A stretch of 64,000 nucleotides of DNA from Flammeovirga pectinis (GCF_003970675.1 NZ_CP034563.1:558001-622000), one strand, 5' to 3'. Shown: positions 44,878 to 54,848, counted from the first letter of the stretch. Notes: a model not told the origin generated them from the sequence alone. Numbers and translations are program-made.

Positions 44878-44904
44878 AATAGGTCAAATGTCTTTTTTTT
44901 ACCC
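44878..44904 (+). promoter_or_regulatory. Conserved block 1 (candidate HTCS site)
   Basis: AATAGGTCAAATGTC, eight bases, then ACCC. The counterpart at 55086-55112 reads AATAGGACAAATGTC, eight bases, ACCC. The core TGTC-N8-ACC also recurs in block 2. Confidence 0.55.
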
Positions 44905-45020
44905 TTTAAAGCCTATTTTTTAACAGAATCTAAGAAAACCCTTTACAATTGCTGAAATCTGCATTCTCAGTGGTGTATTCAAAGATTGTAAGAGCTGATA
45001 ACATAGTGAAATTCCATAGG

Positions 45021-45064
45021 TGTCTTAAATATCCCCTTATCAGTGTCTTGATTACACCTAATAA
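45021..45064 (+). promoter_or_regulatory. Conserved block 2 (candidate HTCS tandem site)
   Basis: This 44-base block matches 55228-55271 at 34 positions by hand count. It contains two TGTC-type half sites 23 bases apart (45021 and 45044), the second ending ACACCTAATAA. Direct repeats about two helical turns apart are what AraC-type domains usually bind. Confidence 0.65.
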
Positions 45065-45079
45065 AAACGCAAACTCCCT

Positions 45080-45089
45080 AAAATTGTAA
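45080..45089 (+). promoter_or_regulatory. Conserved block 3 (candidate core promoter)
   Basis: AAAATTGTAA lies exactly 15 bases after block 2, as does its copy at 55287-55296. The position, 77 bases before the first gene, suits a promoter element. The exact -33 and -7 boxes are not clear. Confidence 0.45.
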
Positions 45090-45165
45090 CATACTCTTCA
45101 ACTAAGCGCTACTAAGAAAGAGACGAAACAACTTTTTAAAAGACAATAAAGCAAAACGTATTGAG

Positions 45166-46719
45166 ATGAATTTTACAAAAACAACTTTATTAAAACTCTT
45201 TATTCTTACTATGTTAGGGATATCGCTCTCTTGTGAAAACAAGGAGACGTCGTTAGATATACCAATGCCAGTATTAGCAAAATACTCTTTTATAATTTCT
45301 GATGATACTATTGTAACTTTTACGAATAAATCTGTTGGAGCTACCTCTTATCTATGGGATTTTGGCGATGGCACAACATCTAATGAACAAAATGTTGAAC
45401 ACGTATTTCCAGAAGGAGAATTTGTAGTTAACTTAATGGCAGCTTCAGGAGCTACTGAAAACTCTTTTACTAGAGAGGTTAATATCTTTGTTCCAGAAAT
45501 TATCGAACCTGTAGATGTAGTAGCAGAGGCAAAGAAGATATTGGTTGGTACTGATGGTACTAAAAAATGGTCGATTGCTAAAGAATCCAAAGGATACTCA
45601 TTTGGTCCGTTAGACGATGAGACTATTGATTGGTTTGTTATAGATATGTATGATGAAAATGCTTTTACAACTAGAGTATGCCTTTTTAATCAAGAATTTT
45701 CTTTTACTACTGATGGAGTATATAATAGAGTATCAAATGGAGCACTTTGGAAAGAATGGCAAATTTTTGAAACTGAAGGATGTCATGACACAGAAAATGA
45801 GTTAGTGACAAATGCTGGTGCAAATGTAGAAGTTTGGGAAGATGGTGAATTTACCTATGAAATCACTGAAGAAGGTGGATATGCTGTAATCACAATAATT
45901 GGTTTAGGCGGTTATGTAGGGCATTATACAAGTGGAGTGGATGCATCAGACTTCTTGCCTCAGAAAGAACATAAGTACATTATTAAATCTGCAATACCAG
46001 GAAGAATAGAATTGTCTTCTTTAGGGTATAATGGAGATTCTAAAGCAATACCAAACAAAGCAGATCGTCTTGTAAGATTAATTTTAGTTCCTTCAGAAGT
46101 TACAGTAGAACCTGTAGATGAAGAGCCAGAAGAGCCAGTAGAAGAAGTAGATTTATCTTCAATAAAAACACTATTGTCTAGATCATGGTCAGTAGAAGAA
46201 AATACTGGAGCAGTTTCTTATGGTCCACTTGTGGGAGATGATGTTTGGTGGTCTTTATCAGAAAATGATGTGCTTGCTAGAACGTGTTTATTTGATTCAG
46301 AATTTACATTCTCTGAAGACGGAAGTTATTCAAGAGATGTGAATGGAACTATCTGGAAAGAATGGTCAATATTTACTGATGTTGAATGTGCAGATACATC
46401 AGACCCATTAATAAATATAGATGGTGAAAATGTAGACGCTTGGGGAGATGGTGATTTCACTTACGAATTAAGTGTAGTAGATAACGATACAATAATTACT
46501 GTAAATGGTATGGGTGGTTATATAGGCCATTATACTTCTGGAGTAGATTATGCAGATTATGTTGCACACGATGTTCATGAATATAAAATAACCTCTATTT
46601 CAGATTCAGAATTAAAATTATCGTCGAAAGGTTTTGGAGGGGATTCAAAAACTATTCCAGGGTATGACCCGAACAAGGCAGATAGAATTATAAAAATTTC
46701 TTTTGTACCTGCTAACTAA
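45166..46719 (+). CDS. PKD-domain surface lipoprotein with duplicated C-terminal module
   Basis: This 517-residue lipoprotein (ISLSC, Cys23) has a PKD domain (YLWDFGDGTTSNEQNVEHVF, about 40-110). It is followed by two copies of a roughly 185-residue module (about 120-310 and 335-517). Shared landmarks are KEW(Q/S)IF, the CLF(N/D)xEF strand, GGY(V/I)GHYTSGVD and a C-terminal NKADR(L/I). No catalytic motif is evident. It is the first gene of the locus, where SusE/F-like surface glycan-binding proteins would otherwise be. A glycan-binding role is inferred from position and domains. Confidence 0.87.
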   Translation: MNFTKTTLLKLFILTMLGISLSCENKETSLDIPMPVLAKYSFIISDDTIVTFTNKSVGATSYLWDFGDGTTSNEQNVEHVFPEGEFVVNLMAASGATENSFTREVNIFVPEIIEPVDVVAEAKKILVGTDGTKKWSIAKESKGYSFGPLDDETIDWFVIDMYDENAFTTRVCLFNQEFSFTTDGVYNRVSNGALWKEWQIFETEGCHDTENELVTNAGANVEVWEDGEFTYEITEEGGYAVITIIGLGGYVGHYTSGVDASDFLPQKEHKYIIKSAIPGRIELSSLGYNGDSKAIPNKADRLVRLILVPSEVTVEPVDEEPEEPVEEVDLSSIKTLLSRSWSVEENTGAVSYGPLVGDDVWWSLSENDVLARTCLFDSEFTFSEDGSYSRDVNGTIWKEWSIFTDVECADTSDPLINIDGENVDAWGDGDFTYELSVVDNDTIITVNGMGGYIGHYTSGVDYADYVAHDVHEYKITSISDSELKLSSKGFGGDSKTIPGYDPNKADRIIKISFVPAN

Positions 46720-46755
46720 TTTTTTGAACGCTATTCAGAAATAAAATCAACAAAG

Positions 46756-49700
46756 ATGAAAATATATATAAAAAGTTTATCTGTATTCAGTTTTATAATA
46801 GCAATGCTATTGAATACAGGGAACGCATTTGCTCAAGATGACTTTACGCTAACCGGTTTAGTAATAGATGAAAGTAACGAACCTTTAATTGGAGTAACTG
46901 TAGCATTGATAGGAGATTTTGAAACACCTGTTGGGACAACTACAGACTTTGATGGAAATTATAAAATATTAGTTCCAGAGGGAGTGACAGGCGTGTCGTT
47001 CCGTTATATGGGATACGAAACACAGACTTTTGATTTAACAAATCAAACAAATATTAGTGTAACACTAAAAGAAGATATAGATGTGTTGAATGAGGTTGTG
47101 GTTGTAGGGTACGGAACCCAAGAAAAGAAAGATGTTACTGGTGCCATGTCTTCTGTAGACAGAGAAGACTTTAATTCGGGTGTGATGTCAAACCCTACCG
47201 AACTTATTCAAGGTAGAGCAACGGGTGTACAGATAACACCAAGCAGTGGAGAGCCGGGTGCTGCTGTTTCTGTAAATATTAGAGGAACAAGTTCTGTACG
47301 TGGTAATAACGGTCCTTTATATGTAATTGATGGAGTTCCTTTAGGAGGTGGTGCATCTGCTTCGGGATCTGTAGGAGGTGGAAATCAGGCACCTAAAGAC
47401 CCTTTGAACTTTTTAAATCCAGATGATATTGAAAGCATTGATATCTTAAAAGATGCCTCTGCAACGGCAATTTATGGTTCTAGAGGATCGAACGGTGTAG
47501 TGATGATTACAACTAAGAAAGCTAAAAATCAAGAAGGTAAAGTTAGTTACTCAGCGTATGGTGGTATGGCATGGGTAAGAAAGAAAATTGATTTACTTTC
47601 TGCTGATGACTGGAGACTAAGTAGAGCTTTAATTGCACAATCAACTGGTGATTTATCATTTTTAGATTGGGATTATGGTGGAAAGACAAACTGGCAAGAT
47701 GAAATTTTTAGAACAGCCTATTCACAAAATCATAACTTGTCTGTATCTGGTGGATCAGAATCAGGTAACTATTTGGCCTCTTTAGGTTATATGGACCAAG
47801 AAGGAGTAATAGAAAGTTCTGGAATGAAACGTCTTACTGGTCGTTTAAATATTGAACAAAGATTATTAAATGATAGATGGAAAGTTGGTTTTAACTTATC
47901 TGCATCAACAATTAACGATACTTATGCACCTTTAGGAACAGGATCTGGAACAGGTGATACAGGGGCAAATAACTTGATTGGTAGTGCATTGAGAGGTAAC
48001 CCAACAATGCCAATTTATAACGAAGATGGCTCTTACTTTCAAACACCAACAGATGTCAATCCAGTAGCTTTAATTAATTTAATAAACGATGAGTCTGTAA
48101 CTGACCGCTATTTAGCCAATGTAACTTCAGATTTTAAAATCATAGAAGGTTTAAATTATAATTTGAGTATTGCCTATGATAGATCAAATGCTCAGCGTAA
48201 AGGTAGTCGTTCTAAAGATTTGCAAAGCGAGACAAATGGTACGGGTACAATCAGTAATAATCAAAATACAAACTTTTCAATAGAGAATTTTGTAACATAT
48301 TCTAAGACAATTGATAAACATAATTTCTCTGTTATGGGAGGTTTTTCATACCAAAAATTTGATTACGAATTTAACGGTATGTATGTAGATAACTTCTTTT
48401 CTTCTGCTGTAGATTACGCAGATAATTTAAATCAGGCAGCAAACAAACAAGCATCTAATGTTTGGTCTGGTGGAGGTTCTTCTGAACTGCAATCTTATTT
48501 TGGTAGATTTAATTACAGCTTTAATGATAGGTATTTAATTACTGCATCTATGAGAGCAGATGGTTCTACTAAATTTGGAGACAATAATAAGTATGGTTAC
48601 TTTCCAAGTGCAGCATTAGGGTGGAGAATTTCTGAAGAAGCATTTCTATATAATTCTGATGTAGTATCTAACCTTAAATTAAGAGGTGGTTGGGGACAGA
48701 CTGGTAACCAAGAAATTCCAGATCATATTCCTTTAATGATCTACAATCCAGTGACGGTAAATGATGTGAAAACATACGAGCCAGATCATCAGCCAAACGA
48801 GGATATTAAATGGGAAACTACAACACAAGCAAACATAGGTTTAGACTTTGGTTTCTTTAATGATAAAATTTCAGGTACGTTAGATTACTTCCATAAATCA
48901 ACAACAGATTTATTATTTAAAGTAGATTTAACGCCTCCAGCATTAGCAACAGTTGGGTATGTAAACTTACCTGCTCAATTAATAAATAAAGGGTTTGAGG
49001 CGTCGTTAAAAGTATATTGGATTACAGACGGAGATTGGGAGTTTTCATCAAACGTTAACTTCACAATGATCGAAAATAATATTCAAGGTTTAGATAATGA
49101 TGCAGTAAGAACGGGTAGATTAAACGGGCCTGGTATCTCAAGTACACAAGTTCAAGTTATTCAAGACAACTATCCATTACAGACTTTTTATACAAGAGAA
49201 TTTAGAGGTTTTGATCAAGAAGGATATTCTATGTATACCAATGCAGAAGGTGGTACAACAAGTTCTTCTGATGCAGCAGTGGAAAGACATTTGGGGTCAC
49301 CACACCCAGATTATATGTGGAGTTTAAATAATACCGTTAAATACAAAAGCATAGATTTTTCTGTATTTATTGATGCAAAACACGGACAGAATATTTATAA
49401 CAACACAGCACATGCATTCTATAACAAAAGGATGTTATCTCAGGCAGGGAATACAACGTATGCCAATTTAATGTCAGAGAAAAACCTTGATCAAGAAGCA
49501 ATTACTTCTTCAGAATTTATAGAAGATGCAACTTTCCTTCGTTTATCAAACATCACTTTGGGTTACAACTTTAATACATCTAACATTTCTTGGATGAGTG
49601 GTGCTAGAATTTACGCAACAGGGCAAAACTTATTTGTATGGACAAACTATACAGGTTATGACCCTGAAGTAAATGCAAGTATGGACGTAAATGGTTACCC

Positions 49701-49773
49701 ATCATTTGGTATAGATTATACATCTTATCCACGTCCATCTACAGTAATCATTGGTATTAATGTTAATCTTTAA
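46756..49773 (+). CDS. SusC-like TonB-dependent outer-membrane transporter
   Basis: This 1005-residue protein has a signal peptide (1-26), a carboxypeptidase-D-like sandwich (LIGVTVALIGD, TDFDGNYKI), the EVVVVGYG box, a plug (VNIRGTSSVRGNNGPLYVIDG, IYGSRGSNGVVMITTKK) and a large barrel ending IIGINVNL. It imports the locus oligosaccharide with the SusD encoded 11 bases downstream. It is a different lineage from the SusC at 3499 in loop content. Confidence 0.96.
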   Translation: MKIYIKSLSVFSFIIAMLLNTGNAFAQDDFTLTGLVIDESNEPLIGVTVALIGDFETPVGTTTDFDGNYKILVPEGVTGVSFRYMGYETQTFDLTNQTNISVTLKEDIDVLNEVVVVGYGTQEKKDVTGAMSSVDREDFNSGVMSNPTELIQGRATGVQITPSSGEPGAAVSVNIRGTSSVRGNNGPLYVIDGVPLGGGASASGSVGGGNQAPKDPLNFLNPDDIESIDILKDASATAIYGSRGSNGVVMITTKKAKNQEGKVSYSAYGGMAWVRKKIDLLSADDWRLSRALIAQSTGDLSFLDWDYGGKTNWQDEIFRTAYSQNHNLSVSGGSESGNYLASLGYMDQEGVIESSGMKRLTGRLNIEQRLLNDRWKVGFNLSASTINDTYAPLGTGSGTGDTGANNLIGSALRGNPTMPIYNEDGSYFQTPTDVNPVALINLINDESVTDRYLANVTSDFKIIEGLNYNLSIAYDRSNAQRKGSRSKDLQSETNGTGTISNNQNTNFSIENFVTYSKTIDKHNFSVMGGFSYQKFDYEFNGMYVDNFFSSAVDYADNLNQAANKQASNVWSGGGSSELQSYFGRFNYSFNDRYLITASMRADGSTKFGDNNKYGYFPSAALGWRISEEAFLYNSDVVSNLKLRGGWGQTGNQEIPDHIPLMIYNPVTVNDVKTYEPDHQPNEDIKWETTTQANIGLDFGFFNDKISGTLDYFHKSTTDLLFKVDLTPPALATVGYVNLPAQLINKGFEASLKVYWITDGDWEFSSNVNFTMIENNIQGLDNDAVRTGRLNGPGISSTQVQVIQDNYPLQTFYTREFRGFDQEGYSMYTNAEGGTTSSSDAAVERHLGSPHPDYMWSLNNTVKYKSIDFSVFIDAKHGQNIYNNTAHAFYNKRMLSQAGNTTYANLMSEKNLDQEAITSSEFIEDATFLRLSNITLGYNFNTSNISWMSGARIYATGQNLFVWTNYTGYDPEVNASMDVNGYPSFGIDYTSYPRPSTVIIGINVNL

Positions 49774-49784
49774 GCTGAACAATT

Positions 49785-51401
49785 ATGAAATTCAATACAT
49801 ATAAATCTTTAGCAGTAGCCTTTGTATCGATGCTGTCGGTAGGGTGTACGAATTTAGAACCAAATACAGACTTTCAAGTAACGCAAGAGAAATACTATGC
49901 GGAACAAAGAAAATCAATTTTAGAAGATCCAACTAAGCTAAGTGCTTTATCATTACCTGCGTATTCATCACTTTTCCAGTTTATGGGAGAAAGAAATATT
50001 TACGCACTAACAGAGGGGTCTACAGATGAAATGATGACACCAACAAGAGGAAATGATTGGAGTGATAACGGACTTTGGTTACAATTACATAAACAAGAAT
50101 GGGGAGCAGATCATCTTATTGTAGAAAATGGATGGAACGATATGTCGGTAGGTATATCTAGAACATTTAATACATTAAAAGATATCTATGATATTGGTGA
50201 TGGTGATGAGTATTTCTTAGAAATTGCACAACCTTATCTTGCAGAAGTAAGATTTTTGAGAGCATATTATGTTTGGCAAGTACTTGATTTATTTGGACAG
50301 GTACCTTATAGAAACGAAGACGGAGTAAACGTAGCTTTAGATAGAGTTACTGCTACAAATTTGGTTATTCAAGAATTAGAAGAAATTACCCCTCTTTTGT
50401 TTGAGAAAAAAGACCAACCTGAATATGGTAAAGTAGTAAGAGAAACAGGACATGCTTTACTTTCTAAAGTATACCTAAATCGATTTATATACAATGGAGA
50501 ATCTTCTGCATCTAAAGAAGATATGGATAAGGCAATTGAGCATGCAGATGCTGTTTTAAATTCACCTAGTTATAGATTGGCTGATGATTATTTCCAACTT
50601 TTTGATTTCAATAATCAAGATAGCCCAGAAGCATTATTAATAATTAGAAATGGTTACAATGTATCTAGTGAGTTTTCTGGACAGACAAGAGCTTTAATGA
50701 CTTTACATTATTCTCAAACGGGAGGAACTGCAGCTTTACAGCCTTGGAACGGGATGTGTACTACAGAAGAGTTTTTCAATTCTTGGGATCAAGATGGTAT
50801 TAATGGCAATGGTGTAGAAACAACAGATTACCGTTTTCAAGATACTAGATACTTACAAAGTACAGGTCTAAATTTAGGTTTACTAGAAGGTCAACAATAC
50901 AGTACTTCTGGAGTTCAATTAAAGGATAGAAACGGTAATTTATTGGCCTACACTGCAGAAATAGCAGACATATCAAATGCACAAGAGTTTGAGGGAGTAA
51001 GAGTATTAAAATGGGCACCAGATCAGCTTTCTGAGAATTTCTGGAGAGCAAATAACGATGTGGCATTACTTAGATTTGCAGATGTGTATTTAATGAAAGC
51101 AGAAGCACTTTGGAGAAATGGAGATGCAGCAGGTGCACTAACAATAATTAATGACTTAAGACTAAGAAGAGGAAATACAGTACTTTCTTCAATTGGTGTA
51201 GACGGACAAGAAATTTTAGACGAAAGAGGTTTTGAATTGTATTGGGAAGGCTACAGAAGAACAGATTTAGTTCGTTTTGGTCAGTTTACAAAAGGCACTT
51301 GGGCCGGTAAAGATGTAACTACAGAAGATAGAAATATATATCCGATACCTTCATCAGTATTAGTATCTAGTGATGGTTTTTCTCAAAACAGTGGCTACTA
51401 G
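49785..51401 (+). CDS. SusD/RagB-family glycan-binding lipoprotein
   Basis: This 538-residue lipoprotein (LSVGC, Cys21) has SusD hallmarks: AEVRFLRAYYVWQVLDLFGQVPY in the helical region, FADVYLMKAEALWRNGDA, and the C-terminal ERGFELYWEGYRRTDLVRFGQF. It partners the preceding SusC in surface glycan capture. A short GC-rich hairpin follows 23 bases after its stop. Confidence 0.95.
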   Translation: MKFNTYKSLAVAFVSMLSVGCTNLEPNTDFQVTQEKYYAEQRKSILEDPTKLSALSLPAYSSLFQFMGERNIYALTEGSTDEMMTPTRGNDWSDNGLWLQLHKQEWGADHLIVENGWNDMSVGISRTFNTLKDIYDIGDGDEYFLEIAQPYLAEVRFLRAYYVWQVLDLFGQVPYRNEDGVNVALDRVTATNLVIQELEEITPLLFEKKDQPEYGKVVRETGHALLSKVYLNRFIYNGESSASKEDMDKAIEHADAVLNSPSYRLADDYFQLFDFNNQDSPEALLIIRNGYNVSSEFSGQTRALMTLHYSQTGGTAALQPWNGMCTTEEFFNSWDQDGINGNGVETTDYRFQDTRYLQSTGLNLGLLEGQQYSTSGVQLKDRNGNLLAYTAEIADISNAQEFEGVRVLKWAPDQLSENFWRANNDVALLRFADVYLMKAEALWRNGDAAGALTIINDLRLRRGNTVLSSIGVDGQEILDERGFELYWEGYRRTDLVRFGQFTKGTWAGKDVTTEDRNIYPIPSSVLVSSDGFSQNSGY

Positions 51402-51424
51402 AAGTTAGATGTGTGAATTTTTTT

Positions 51425-51443
51425 GGGCAGCGAATCGCTGCCC
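51425..51443 (+). other. GC-rich intercistronic hairpin
   Basis: GGGCAGCG (51425-51432) pairs perfectly with CGCTGCCC (51436-51443) around AAT, in an otherwise AT-rich 70-base gap between susD and the next gene. No T-run follows, so it more likely protects or marks the end of an upstream mRNA segment than terminates. Confidence 0.6.
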
Positions 51444-51471
51444 ATCTTTAAAATCAAAAACAATTAGTAAG

Positions 51472-52707
51472 ATGAATACTATAAAAAATATACTCTTTAC
51501 AATCTGTTCAACAGCTCTTTTATCTGCCTGTACAACCGAAAATGTAATTTCAGATTTTCCAATTAAAAAAGGTGTGGTAGAGCATGAAGCTGTGCCTGTA
51601 GCAAAATCAAATAATAAGAAAGTGTATATGCACTATATGCCTTGGTTTGAGGCTAAAGGTGATTACTCTTCAGATTGGGGGAGCCATTGGACAATGACTA
51701 ATAAAAACCCAGATGAATTAATTGACGGAACTATTCCTGATATTGCATCGCATGTGCATCCTTTAATTGGACCTTACGATTCTCGTGATCCAGATGTAAT
51801 TAATTACCACTTACTTTTAATGAAATATGCTGGTATTGATGGTTTATTAATCAACTGGTACGGTACGGAAGGAACAAACCAAGATATTGATTCTCTTTTA
51901 CAGAATTCGAACGCAATTATTGAAGAGTTAGATGATGTTGGCTTAAACTTCTCTGTAGTAATGGAAGATCGTTTTGCTAACGAAGAAACACCTTTTGATG
52001 ATATCACTGCTAATATTAAATATCTAAGTGATAATTATTATGGAAGAGATGAATACATCAGAATTGATGGAAAACCACTTACAATGATTTTCGGACCATT
52101 CCAATCTGGAGACGTAGAGTGGACACAAGCGCTTGGAGCATCGCCAGAAGACGAACATTTTATTCCTCTTCAGAATAATACTAAAATTAATACTGTTGCA
52201 GATGGAGATTTTGCATGGCCCGGTTCAGGAGATATCAGTGATATAGAAAACTACTATAAGAATGCAGATCCAAATAAAATATCTGTAGGTGGTGCTTTCC
52301 CTGGATTTAAAGATTTTTATGTTGAAGGTGGCTATGGTGAAGTAATTGTTGGTGGATGGGAATACCCATTAGGAGCATCACAAATGAAATCGACATTAGA
52401 TTTAGCTTCAAACTACGGAGATAAAATCGACTTTTTACAGCTTATTACTTGGAACGATTTCGGAGAAGGAACAACAATAGAACCTACAGTAGAATATCAA
52501 TTTGATTTCTTAGTAGAAGTGCAAAAATATACAGGCGTAAGTTACTCAGTTACAGAACTAGAAATGGTTTACAATTGGTTTAATCTTAAAAATGATCCTA
52601 GATACCTTGCAAATAGATCTTTTAGAGATAAGGTAGATCAAATTTATTTTAACCTTGTTTCTACAAGAGTTTCAGAAGCTACTGATTTATTTACTGAACT
52701 TCAATAA
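51472..52707 (+). CDS. GH71/GH99-like glycoside hydrolase lipoprotein
   Basis: The ATG at 51472 yields a lipoprotein signal (STALLSAC, Cys20). The earlier in-frame ATG at 51409 would cross the hairpin. The 411-residue protein has the family layout: VYMHYMPWFEAKGD at the start of the barrel, YAGIDGLLINWYG, FSVVMEDRF and TWNDFGEGTTIEP. In GH99 the last motif normally carries two Glu three residues apart; here they are Asp329 and Glu332. The TWND-GE form is also seen in GH71 alpha-1,3-glucanases. An endo-acting alpha-glycanase is likely, with alpha-glucan or alpha-mannan unresolved. Confidence 0.85.
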   Translation: MNTIKNILFTICSTALLSACTTENVISDFPIKKGVVEHEAVPVAKSNNKKVYMHYMPWFEAKGDYSSDWGSHWTMTNKNPDELIDGTIPDIASHVHPLIGPYDSRDPDVINYHLLLMKYAGIDGLLINWYGTEGTNQDIDSLLQNSNAIIEELDDVGLNFSVVMEDRFANEETPFDDITANIKYLSDNYYGRDEYIRIDGKPLTMIFGPFQSGDVEWTQALGASPEDEHFIPLQNNTKINTVADGDFAWPGSGDISDIENYYKNADPNKISVGGAFPGFKDFYVEGGYGEVIVGGWEYPLGASQMKSTLDLASNYGDKIDFLQLITWNDFGEGTTIEPTVEYQFDFLVEVQKYTGVSYSVTELEMVYNWFNLKNDPRYLANRSFRDKVDQIYFNLVSTRVSEATDLFTELQ

Positions 52708-52722
52708 ACTTAATTTAAAAAC

Positions 52723-54795
52723 ATGTCAATTAGAAAATTAATTACAACATTGATTATTGGGGGTACACTCTCTTCATGTCAATTATTCGATAGCTATAAA
52801 GAAACAGATGTTGTTCTTTCGTCTCCAGGAAATCATTTAGAATTAACTTTTAAAATGATAGATGGAGCACCAAAATATGAACTTACATTTGATCAAGAAC
52901 AAATTATTTCTACTTCAGATTTAGGTTTTGTATTGAAAGATCAACCCAACTTATTAGATAACTTTGAGGTTGTAGATATTCAAAAAAAATCTATTGATGA
53001 ACAATGGGAAACAGTATGGGGACAAAGTAAAGAGGTAGATAACAACTTTAATGAACTTACGGTTTATCTTAAAGAAAAGTCTACTCATCCAAGAGAAATG
53101 CAACTCATTTTTAGAGTATTTGATGATGGATTAGGCTTTAGATATTTTATCCCTACACAAGAGAATATTTCTAAAATAGAAATCATGTCGGAAGAAACGA
53201 CATTTAATTTAGTAGACAATTATAAAGTATGGTACCAACCCTGCGATACAATTGTAACCAACTGGGAACACGGTTTTGATACTTATGAACGTCTTTATGA
53301 GAAAGCACAAATTGCAGAGGTAAAAACGTTAATGCATACACCTGCTACTTTTGAAACGAAAAGTGGAGATTATTTGAGTATTCATGAAGCAAATCTTACA
53401 GATTACTCTACAATGACTTTGGATAGAGGTACTAAAGGAACATCATTTGAGTCGTATTTAGTGCCATGGCCTGACGGTGTGAAAGTAAAAAGAACTACAC
53501 CAATGTACACACCTTGGAGAACTATTCAAGTAGGTCATAATCCTGGAGATCTTGTAGAATCAAACATCATTTTAAATTTAAATGAGCCCAATAAGATTGA
53601 AGATGTTTCTTTTATAAAACCAATGAAATATTTAGGGGTTTGGTGGGAAATGCACATGAACAAATCTACTTGGGAACAAGGACCAAACCATGGTGCAAAT
53701 ACACAAAACACTAAAAAATATATTGATTTTGCAGCATCAAATGGTCTTGGAGGAGTATTGGTAGAAGGTTGGAATAAGGGATGGGAAGACTGGATTACAA
53801 ATCCAAATTTCAATTTTGTAGAGCCCTATTCTGATTATGATTTAAAATATTTAGCAAGTTACGCCAAAGAAAAAGGAGTAGAATTAATAGGTCATCATGA
53901 AACAAGTGGTGATATTTTAACCTACGAAAACCAAATGGACGATGCTTTTGATCTTCTTGAAAAGAACGAGATGAATGCATTAAAAACAGGTTATGTAGGT
54001 AAAATTAGAGCAGAAGAAGAAGGGCAACATCACCATGGGCAGTATATGGTAAACCATTACAGAAAGGTATTAGAAACAGCTGCTAAACATAAAGTTTGCG
54101 TTGTTGCACACGAGCCAATAAAGCCAACGGGAATCCGTAGAACCTACCCAAATATGTTAAGTAGAGAGGCAATGCGAGGTATGGAATACAATGCTTGGAG
54201 TGATGGAAATCCAGCAAGTCACACTACAATATTACCATTTACAATGGGGTTAGGTGGACCTTTAGATTACACGCCAGGTATTTTTCAGACAAATTTTGAT
54301 AAATATAGAAAAGGAAATTCTACGCATACAACAGTTGCAAATCAGTTGGCATTGTATGTAGTGTTGTACAGCCCTGTACAAATGGCAGCAGATTTACCAG
54401 AACATTATGAAGGAAATCCAGCATTTCAGTTTATTAGAGAAGTACCTACAGATTGGGAAGAATCTAAAGTGTTAACTGCAGATATTGGAGAGTACGTAGC
54501 AGTGGCAAGGAAAGATAGAAAAAGTAATGATTGGTATATCGGTGCAATTACAAACGAACAGAAAAGAGCATTAGAGATACCAATAGATTTCTTAGAAGAT
54601 GGAAAGGAATACATTGCAGAAATCTATGCAGATGGTACAAATGCAAGTTATAAAGTAAATGCTACTGATGTAGACATTAAGAAAGTGAAAATTAAAAATG
54701 GTGAACATCTTTCTATGCACTTAGCAGAGGGAGGCGGACAAGCAATAAGAATACATGAAGCGGCTACTGGAGAATATGTATCTATGACAGAATAA
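52723..54795 (+). CDS. GH97 alpha-glycosidase, inverting type
   Basis: This 690-residue lipoprotein (GTLSSC, Cys19) has the N-terminal sandwich, a TIM barrel (KYLGVWWEMHMNKSTW, GLGGVLVEGWNKGW) and a C-terminal sheet domain. Catalytic glutamates are visible: Glu393 in HHETSG, Glu464 in AHEPIKPTG and Glu488 in RGMEYN. They correspond to Glu439, Glu508 and Glu532 of SusB with the same 24-residue gap between the last two. That pattern marks the inverting alpha-glucosidase branch rather than the retaining alpha-galactosidase branch. It probably trims oligosaccharides made by the preceding enzyme. It ends in a terminator. Confidence 0.93.
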   Translation: MSIRKLITTLIIGGTLSSCQLFDSYKETDVVLSSPGNHLELTFKMIDGAPKYELTFDQEQIISTSDLGFVLKDQPNLLDNFEVVDIQKKSIDEQWETVWGQSKEVDNNFNELTVYLKEKSTHPREMQLIFRVFDDGLGFRYFIPTQENISKIEIMSEETTFNLVDNYKVWYQPCDTIVTNWEHGFDTYERLYEKAQIAEVKTLMHTPATFETKSGDYLSIHEANLTDYSTMTLDRGTKGTSFESYLVPWPDGVKVKRTTPMYTPWRTIQVGHNPGDLVESNIILNLNEPNKIEDVSFIKPMKYLGVWWEMHMNKSTWEQGPNHGANTQNTKKYIDFAASNGLGGVLVEGWNKGWEDWITNPNFNFVEPYSDYDLKYLASYAKEKGVELIGHHETSGDILTYENQMDDAFDLLEKNEMNALKTGYVGKIRAEEEGQHHHGQYMVNHYRKVLETAAKHKVCVVAHEPIKPTGIRRTYPNMLSREAMRGMEYNAWSDGNPASHTTILPFTMGLGGPLDYTPGIFQTNFDKYRKGNSTHTTVANQLALYVVLYSPVQMAADLPEHYEGNPAFQFIREVPTDWEESKVLTADIGEYVAVARKDRKSNDWYIGAITNEQKRALEIPIDFLEDGKEYIAEIYADGTNASYKVNATDVDIKKVKIKNGEHLSMHLAEGGGQAIRIHEAATGEYVSMTE

Positions 54796-54819
54796 TTAAT
54801 TATAATATTCGAGCTGATC

Positions 54820-54848
54820 AAAGGCCTCCTTTATAAGGGGGCTTTTTT
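54820..54848 (+). terminator. Intrinsic terminator after GH97
   Basis: AAGGCCTCCTT pairs imperfectly with AAGGGGGCTT around TATA, followed by seven T residues. Confidence 0.7.

Larger units (their letters stand above)
44716..45165. promoter_or_regulatory. HTCS/PKD-operon divergent control region
   Basis: This 450-base spacer contains three conserved segments that recur upstream of 55477 with matching spacing (see the next three entries). No open frame of note lies in it. Confidence 0.6.
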
